From Basidiobolus ranarum (Eukaryota > Basidiobolomycota > Basidiobolomycetes > Basidiobolales), in the NCBI GenBank assembly GCA_040143965.1, contig JASJQH010007011.1, positions 1 to 26,075 on the forward strand: a stretch of DNA of 26,075 bases. The letters are read 5' to 3'. Shown here one piece after another: positions 21,128-26,075 of this stretch (the stretch's first letter is position 1; each line of letters starts with the position of its first letter). Under the pieces are notes generated by a model. That model saw only the letters and a program-made list of their open reading frames with translations, ran no database searches and was not told the DNA's origin. A program made the position numbers and the translations under genes.

Positions 21128-21660
21128 CTATACCAGAAGATTACTTTGCAGAGTGGTAAATATATTATATATTCTCATTGAAGCTTCCGTAAATACCTCT
21201 TCTCTTTCTCTAGTTCCGATAATGATGCTTTTGATATAGGGTCTTTGCTCAGGTAGCGTTGGAGGCCAAAATTCATTGGACCTGGGATAGTAACAACGGC
21301 CAGTCTGGAGTATAATAGATTACTATCTTTAGGGAATTCCACTGATTGATCATTTATTTTGCCAATACTTACTCTAGGTCAAACTCTCTGATTCTCACCA
21401 CTACCTCTCTACCATAACTAAAGCACCCCTCAATGAACTCAACTTCGTGAAATGGTTGTGCTACTTTAATATACAATGCCTGTATCAACTCGAGGAAACT
21501 GTTTTGAATCTACGTTGAAGACGCAGTGTATAAATAGCTGAAGATAAGGAATAAAGTGCTGTGCGATCTTTTCCACCACTAAAGCCTATGGTTAAATCCC
21601 TCAAAGCTTTAATTGAGTCTATACGCGCACGCGTATATAAGCTTCTAGCTAAGTAATAAT
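21128..21660 (-). pseudogene. FAD synthase (FMN adenylyltransferase) relic, 3'-truncated
   Basis: Minus-strand pieces in three frames carry, in the right order, the landmarks of eukaryotic FAD synthase, a PP-loop enzyme that makes FAD from FMN and ATP. At 21586-21560 the PP-loop reads GFSGGKDRTALYSL (normally NGGKDCT). After a frame change near 21510 comes LIQALYIKVAQPFHEVEFIE, matching the family's LQ-LYI---PFPE-E-F. A good intron (donor GTAAGT, 21372-21305, 68 bp) then leads to VVTIPGPMNFGLQRYLSKDP. After a second frame change near 21235 comes IKSIIIGTRE, where working enzymes have GTRRTDP. The whole C-terminal half is missing. It keeps an intron, so it arose from a genomic copy, not a retrocopy. 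Two or more frameshifts, altered active-site motifs and truncation mark it as dead. A working copy should exist elsewhere in the genome. Confidence 0.65.
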
Positions 21661-21951
21661 CTCGACAACTGATTTTGCTGCTTATAGGACTCGGGTTAAG
21701 GAATTATAGGCTCTTGAACTCTCTTAAAGATTTTAGAGGTAGTCTTGCTCTTCCAAAAAACATCCAGAATTGTTCTCTTTGGATATAAACATGACAAACC
21801 TAGTGTGAACCACGCGGTATAGAAAATAGGGAGATGAAGATGAGTAGCATTCATGATGTATCTTCAATCAATCACAGTCATGAACCTATGACAGATCATC
21901 ACGTAACTGAGGTGGCTTGTATCCATCAATAATCTCTACTCACCCTATGTC

Positions 21952-22020
21952 CATCATAAACTCGTCATTTAGCATAAGAAGGACTCGTCATTTAGCATAA
22001 GAAGCGCTACTCATCATAAA
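21952..22020. repeat. Tandem 22-bp repeat flanked by 9-bp direct repeats
   Basis: A 22-bp unit (ACTCGTCATTT then AGCATAAGAAG) stands at 21960-21981 and identically at 21983-22004, period 23. The block is bracketed by CATCATAAA at 21952-21960 and 22012-22020. It could be a small slippage duplication or a duplicated binding site. Confidence 0.85.
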
Positions 22021-22733
22021 CCCGCCATCAAAGCAAGTGTGTCCTTGTAATGGCTGGCATTGTCAATAATCCCGTTCCAATGATAAAACAGGGAAGTGAT
22101 CGGATTTTAAATACAACCACTTTCCTTATCTAACAATCGCGAATCATATGTTTTGGAGCAATATCCTGTGCATCAAATGCTGCAGGTCATGCATGTATTG
22201 TTACTTGAGACTGTTACATGGAGTGCCATATTTAGCCCCGCATTTAACCCAATTCATCTGGTTGTGTCGAGGAGGCAATGTACATAATTCCCCACAATAG
22301 CCCTCACCAACATACCCTCACCCTCACCTTCACTTCACTCTCTAACTCGCCATCTTCATGTGAAGAAGAAAACGGATATAAACATCTCATGACGAAGCTG
22401 GCATCTTCATCTCTCTCGTTTCAACATTGTTTTTTGTGAGCAGCATCTTAAGGAGTTCATCGGGAATTTGGATTTCCTTTGTTAACTTTGGTTAGGGTTG
22501 ACTGCACCAAAGTTCACTTGTATAAATCCTGAAGGACCGCGAGTGATCACTTGATTTAGACTTCACTGTCTTTCAAATCATTTTACCTTTACTAATCCAT
22601 TACAACCCTACCCTACCTCTACTAAAGAAAGATCATTTCCGAATTAACATTCTCTTTTACTTGTGAGCCTCGTCACAGTGGGGGCGACGGTTACACATCG
22701 TCATTGTGTGGAGTTAACCCATTAGATTAATAG

Positions 22734-22744
22734 AGATAAGATAG
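22734..22744 (+). promoter_or_regulatory. Overlapping GATA-factor sites (AGATAAGATAG)
   Basis: AGATAA (22734-22739) and AGATAG (22739-22744) share one base and both fit the fungal HGATAR consensus. They lie 17-27 bp before the ATG at 22761, probably within the 5' leader, so a transcription role is tentative. Confidence 0.3.
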
Positions 22745-22760
22745 ACACAACCACACTGCC

Positions 22761-22928
22761 ATGCCAATTTCTTCTCCCATTGTCAGTTATGGCCCACATA
22801 ACGACAAGCGACCTTATCAGAAGAAAGCAGTACGCTTCAGTAGGTTCGAGAAGATTTACTTAACTCACTCTTCTGATGACTATGACCGTACTTCTGTACT
22901 ACCCAGCCATTCGGCTGGTTCCATCTAA
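22761..22928 (+). CDS. 55-aa protein with RVxF-like (KAVRF) and YDR motifs
   Basis: A complete 56-codon frame, ATG to TAA. The N terminus is polar (MPISSPIVSYGPHNDKRPYQ). The core reads KKAVRFSRFEKIYLTHSSDD followed by YDRTSV. This VRFS-E-(I/V)Y-THS--(E/D)YDR pattern recurs, from memory, in many fungal regulatory proteins. KAVRF (residues 22-26) fits the RVxF docking consensus for protein phosphatase 1. The ATG has a C-rich, low-G leader, and two GATA sites lie just upstream. Acting as a small PP1-binding or targeting peptide is inference. The gene is convergent with the GATA-factor gene, with 224 bp between stop codons. It might also be one exon of a longer product, but it is closed at both ends. 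Confidence 0.68.
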   Translation: MPISSPIVSYGPHNDKRPYQKKAVRFSRFEKIYLTHSSDDYDRTSVLPSHSAGSI

Positions 22929-23152
22929 CACATCATGTCTTTCTTCACTCTATGTAGTAGTAATGGTAGTACTAGAGTTGGTGCTAGAAATAGTATTAAC
23001 CCTGCTTCACTTGGAATATTAAAGTATTGATCCATTCCTATTAGTTAATTATTTCCCTAATTCCTTCCCCTATTTTGTGTATAAAAAGTGAATATGAACA
23101 AGGTTTATTTGTCTCCATTATATTGACTATTTACAGTATCATCTATTGAAAC
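22929..23152. other. Convergent 3' region
   Basis: A short 3' flank shared by the 55-codon gene and the GATA-factor gene. No features beyond AT-rich sequence; AATAAA lies on the minus strand near 23100. Confidence 0.35.
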
Positions 23153-24744
23153 TCAATCTGGAGGTGAATCCTTACCTGAGTCATGCTGTGAATTTTTCTT
23201 AGAGGAACGTTTCGTACCTTGACCTGGTTCATATCGTTGTCGCTTCTTGATCACATTCGTTTTCATAGAAAGTGGTCGTTTTTGATGGTGCAATTTTAGA
23301 CTTTAAGAGATTAGTAAACGCCACATATACTCGTAATAAACACTAGGAAACTTACTACAATCCACAGGCATTACATAAAGGTGATCCTTCTTCATCTCGC
23401 CGCCACAGTGAAGTGGTTGTGGTTAAGCAATTGGAACATTCAGGGGGCGATGAAAAATGTTCATTTCGAGAATCTTTCCGCATGATATGTGGCTTCATGG
23501 TCTTTGGTCTAGCCATATTATGAAGTTTTAAGCTATATAAGAGTGAATCAGTTGAATTCCACCAATCTAGGGTAATCTTGATGTACTAACTATAAACCAC
23601 AAGCATTACATAGAAGTTCGTCGTTCGCCGAGCGTCTCCAAAGTGGAGTCGAAGTCACACCACAATTCTTACAATCAAGTTTACTCTCATGATTAATGGA
23701 TGAATTACCAGAGCTCGAACTTGAACCAGAAGAGAGTGGCGACATCTGGGAGGGTAGAGGAGTATCTTGGATTTTGGGGGTATGAAGATGCACTTGATCT
23801 GGTTTGGAGCTAATTGTACCGGATGTTTCGAGAGAAAAAGACTCGGAAATTTTGCCATCTGATTCCACCGCATTTCGAGTACTATCATTATCGCCTACAG
23901 CGGAAACCATAGAAGATAGTGAAGAATGCCGAAGGTGATGAGTAGGAGCGGAACCAAGTGCATACCCAACTGCTCCTAATTGTAAGCCAGAACTTTGCTC
24001 ATACCACTGATTATTGTACAAATAACTTGGCATCAGATCGGGGTCAGGGTGTGACTCTATTGAAGTGCTTGAATATGGCTCCCATGAAGTCGGCTCCTTT
24101 ATATCATCGAACGGAATTTCAAGAGAGGGCGGCTTATCGAAAACACCCAAGAATGCAGAGGCAGCATAGGTTCCAAAAATATCTTCAAGGTTAATTACTT
24201 GAGGTATTGTACGTAGGATACTATCGGTAGCTGCAGGAGTGGCCTGTTGAGTGGTAAGATCCTCTTGAGTTTCAGTAGGGGAAATAAATGGTCGAGGAGT
24301 AGTTGGGTACTTATGAGTTGAAGTATGTAAAATATTGGCCGTAATCGGCTGTGACTTGCTCTGCTTAAAAGAAGCAGTAATGAGACCAGTAGTGGTCACA
24401 GACAGAGAATTGAGTGAGCTAGGATTTGCGTTGGTAATAAGAGGATTTTTATCTTTTGAAAGGTTTCTTGTTATAGTACCAGATACCATATCAGTATCAA
24501 GTTTTTTGGTAATCTCCACTGTGATTTTTTTAAACCGATGTTTAGCCCTTTTCTGTTGCTCAATCATCCTTTTATGAAGGTACCATAAACGCCAAGAGAG
24601 ATTTTCTAGGCGGTTCCCATTCTCTAACGAATCTTTAGCTTTAGTGCAAACTCTCCAGGTTTTCTGAAGTTCTTCTTCCGTAGTAAGTTTGGAGAAAGAA
24701 GAAAAGGCTTTATTTCCTTTAATTTTCAAAACGATTGGTGCCAT
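23153..24744 (-). CDS. GATA transcription factor: DUF1752 plus two zinc fingers
   Basis: Exons 24744-23591, 23532-23356 and 23300-23153 give 492 aa; introns are 58 and 55 bp. Residues about 14-62 form the fungal DUF1752 region ([33 protein letters not shown]), seen in AreA/Nit2/Gaf1-type nitrogen regulators. A long Ser/Thr/Pro-rich middle follows, with an acidic patch (EIPFDDIKE) that may activate transcription. Finger 1 begins [14 protein letters not shown] and finger 2 [14 protein letters not shown]. Both are C-X2-C-X17-C-X2-C, and each splice falls within CNACGLYLKLH, restoring it. Finger 1 continues NMARPKTMK and finger 2 HQKRPLSMK, then a basic tail. AreA-type proteins have one finger. 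Iron regulators (SreA/Sfu1) have two, but with a Cys-rich linker; the linker here has no Cys. A nitrogen or nutrient role is likely but not proven. Confidence 0.93.
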
Positions 24745-25080
24745 ACGCTCCAGAAAATTCTACCCCTTCCTACTTAAAGTTCAGTTGTTACTTCTCAAAG
24801 GACTTTTAATAAGAGTTTAATAAAATGGAATGATTCCTGTTGTTTAAACCAGAGAAGTATCGAAAAGTGAAAGATATATTTAGTAGTATATGAGCATAGA
24901 CAGTCTCACGGGACTACAAAGAATGGCTGATGGATCGTAAATGCTCATTTGAGGAGGAACGTTCGTCCAAGATCAATTACTTGCTTCCTATTGGTTTCAG
25001 TTCCGGCCGGCTCGGGGGATATATTTATAGGTTAAACTAGTTCTTATCTAGCGTCAAATTGGTCTTTGCTGCTGTTGAAT
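24745..25080. other. GATA-factor gene promoter region
   Basis: Upstream of the minus-strand start at 24744. One HGATAR-type site (AGATAA, read on the minus strand) lies at 25044-25049 and could allow autoregulation, though a single site is weak evidence. No gene is seen. Confidence 0.35.
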
Positions 25081-25099
25081 ACAACTTAGAGATGCATTA

Positions 25100-26075
25100 T
25101 TTATAGGGTGCATGGTTAGAGTTGATTGGATGAACCATACAGATGCTGATCTTTAGTTGATGCACTAGTACATATTTGATTCTGTTGGACTCTGATTTGT
25201 CTTATGAACAGAATCACCATGTGTCAAATATATAGGTTGATAACTTCCATCTTTGAAATGATATAGTTTGCTTATTTTAAGCAAGAACTGTACCAAAATT
25301 TCTGCACATTTTCTGCTGTTAATTTCACTGCCAAACAACCTTGCACTACAATTCCTCGGAATCCAATTATTTACAGATACAAGTCATGAACTCTGTCATT
25401 TTAAATATCATTTTTATCCAATCCTGGTCTGCTTTTAAACCATTCAATGATTTGGGGTTCAACTAAGGAAGTTACACATAGGGTTATTATGGGAATGTTA
25501 GCACCCTAGAGCTGTAAGTTGCTGTTGCTTATACAAAACTGGAAAAACATACCTTTACCATCATCTTGTGATACCTCCAGACAGCTCAACTTTATCAGAT
25601 TTTACATCTAATCCCACAAGTACAGCTCAAAATTGACAGGTTGGCCATAATAATATGCACTTTGCAGAGAAGGCTTTTTTACATATTGAATTGCTCTGAG
25701 TCCCCAGATCTTTGTTTTTAATCATAGTTCTTGTTCCATTATATATGGCCTATCAGATGCAGTATTCAAAAAATTATTTGGCACTATCCTGTACCCTATG
25801 ACATAATCAATTATAATCATAATTATTCTAGGTCTGATAACCCCTGGCCTAATGGATCATGTATCCACTTGAATCAAGTCAAATTCCAATATCCTACTCA
25901 GCTAGACCTAAACTGTTTCAAAAATGGTAAATAACATCGTGCCGGATAGTGCCCAATAACTGACAATTTCACATGGACCATCATTTTACCGCCCGTGTGC
26001 TCCCTTGGGAACTCCCAGAATGTATAGCAAGGGCCTGTAATCTCTAAGCATTGTGAAAGATGCAGCAGGGAATGT
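25100..26075 (-). mobile_element. Decayed DNA-transposon-like coding remnant, runs off the right edge
   Basis: Minus-strand frames contain protein-like stretches broken by stops. Near 26074-25900 one frame reads LLHLSQCLEITGPCYTFWEF then PREHTGGKMM and a KLSVIGH block. This recalls the HL...GP...W-FP-ER--G-LK...S...HP region of transposases of the KDZ/Plavaka and CACTA-like groups common in fungi (remembered pattern, not searched). Around 25700-25620, IWGLRAIQYVKKPSLQSAYY and GQPVNFELYLWD continue in a coding-like style. Stops are scattered throughout, so the copy is dead. The left limit is a guess, and no terminal repeats or target duplication are visible in the window. It could instead be a decayed host gene. 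Confidence 0.35.

Larger units (their letters stand above)
21661..22760. other. Intergenic: upstream of the 55-codon gene
   Basis: About 1.1 kb holding a 23-bp-period tandem repeat near 21960-22004, pyrimidine-rich leader sequence around 22290-22340 (CCCTCACC repeats), TATAAAT at 22521-22527 and paired GATA sites just before 22761. No other gene is recognised. Confidence 0.4.

Noticed and set aside
21036-21239. Plus-strand 67-codon frame with several donor- and acceptor-like sites
   Set aside because: It overlaps the FAD synthase relic on the other strand, and splicing attempts gave exons too short or early stops.
25731-25934. 67-codon plus-strand frame near the right edge
   Set aside because: It lies opposite the transposase-like remnant, and its Tyr/His/Asn-rich text looks non-coding.
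1-26075. tRNA, rRNA and CRISPR search by eye
   Set aside because: No convincing A-box/B-box pair (GGTTCGANTCC), no rRNA-like stretch and no regularly spaced repeat array.

Overview
The window is nuclear DNA of a filamentous fungus, most likely an early-diverging one (Mucoromycota-like). The fungal signs are a DUF1752-bearing GATA factor, an Ecl1-family protein, a GT34 Golgi glycosyltransferase, yeast-type mL41 and a formin with a DAD. The DNA is AT-rich. Genes are compact and carry many short GT-AG introns of about 53-81 bp, with one of about 174 bp, often with CTAAC/TTAAC-like branch sites. The phylum is inferred from protein style only.

Layout. 1-1590 (+): 3' part of a diaphanous-type formin (FH1 end, FH2, DAD). 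2498-3319 (+): RBM42-like RRM protein, 3 exons. 3841-4116 (+): small disordered hypothetical protein. 4717-10192 (-): Mediator subunit Med13, 9 exons, about 1610 aa. 11009-11911 (-): C2H2 finger protein with a basic fungal domain. 12662-13603 (+): GT34 transferase. 13944-14414 (+): mitochondrial ribosomal protein mL41. 15210-15594 (+): Ecl1-family zinc-binding protein. 15954-17343 (-): short/branched-chain acyl-CoA dehydrogenase. 18518-20718 (-): 12-exon PLP-dependent decarboxylase of the GAD/CSAD group. About 21128-21660 (-): a broken, 3'-truncated relic of FAD synthase. 22761-22928 (+): a 55-codon gene with a PP1-docking-like motif. 23153-24744 (-): GATA factor with DUF1752 and two zinc fingers. 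About 25100-26075 (-): decayed coding-like sequence that looks like a DNA-transposon transposase.

The genes do not form a pathway cluster. They are ordinary housekeeping and regulatory genes. All multi-exon models were joined by hand from splice signals. Each gives an exact multiple of three and restores family-conserved sequence across its junctions, so most should be close to right.

The parts most worth a second look are the FAD synthase relic, the tiny RVxF/YDR gene beside the GATA gene, the GATA factor's domain combination, and the transposase-like remnant at the right edge. I saw no CRISPR array, rRNA or convincing tRNA, and no intact mobile element.
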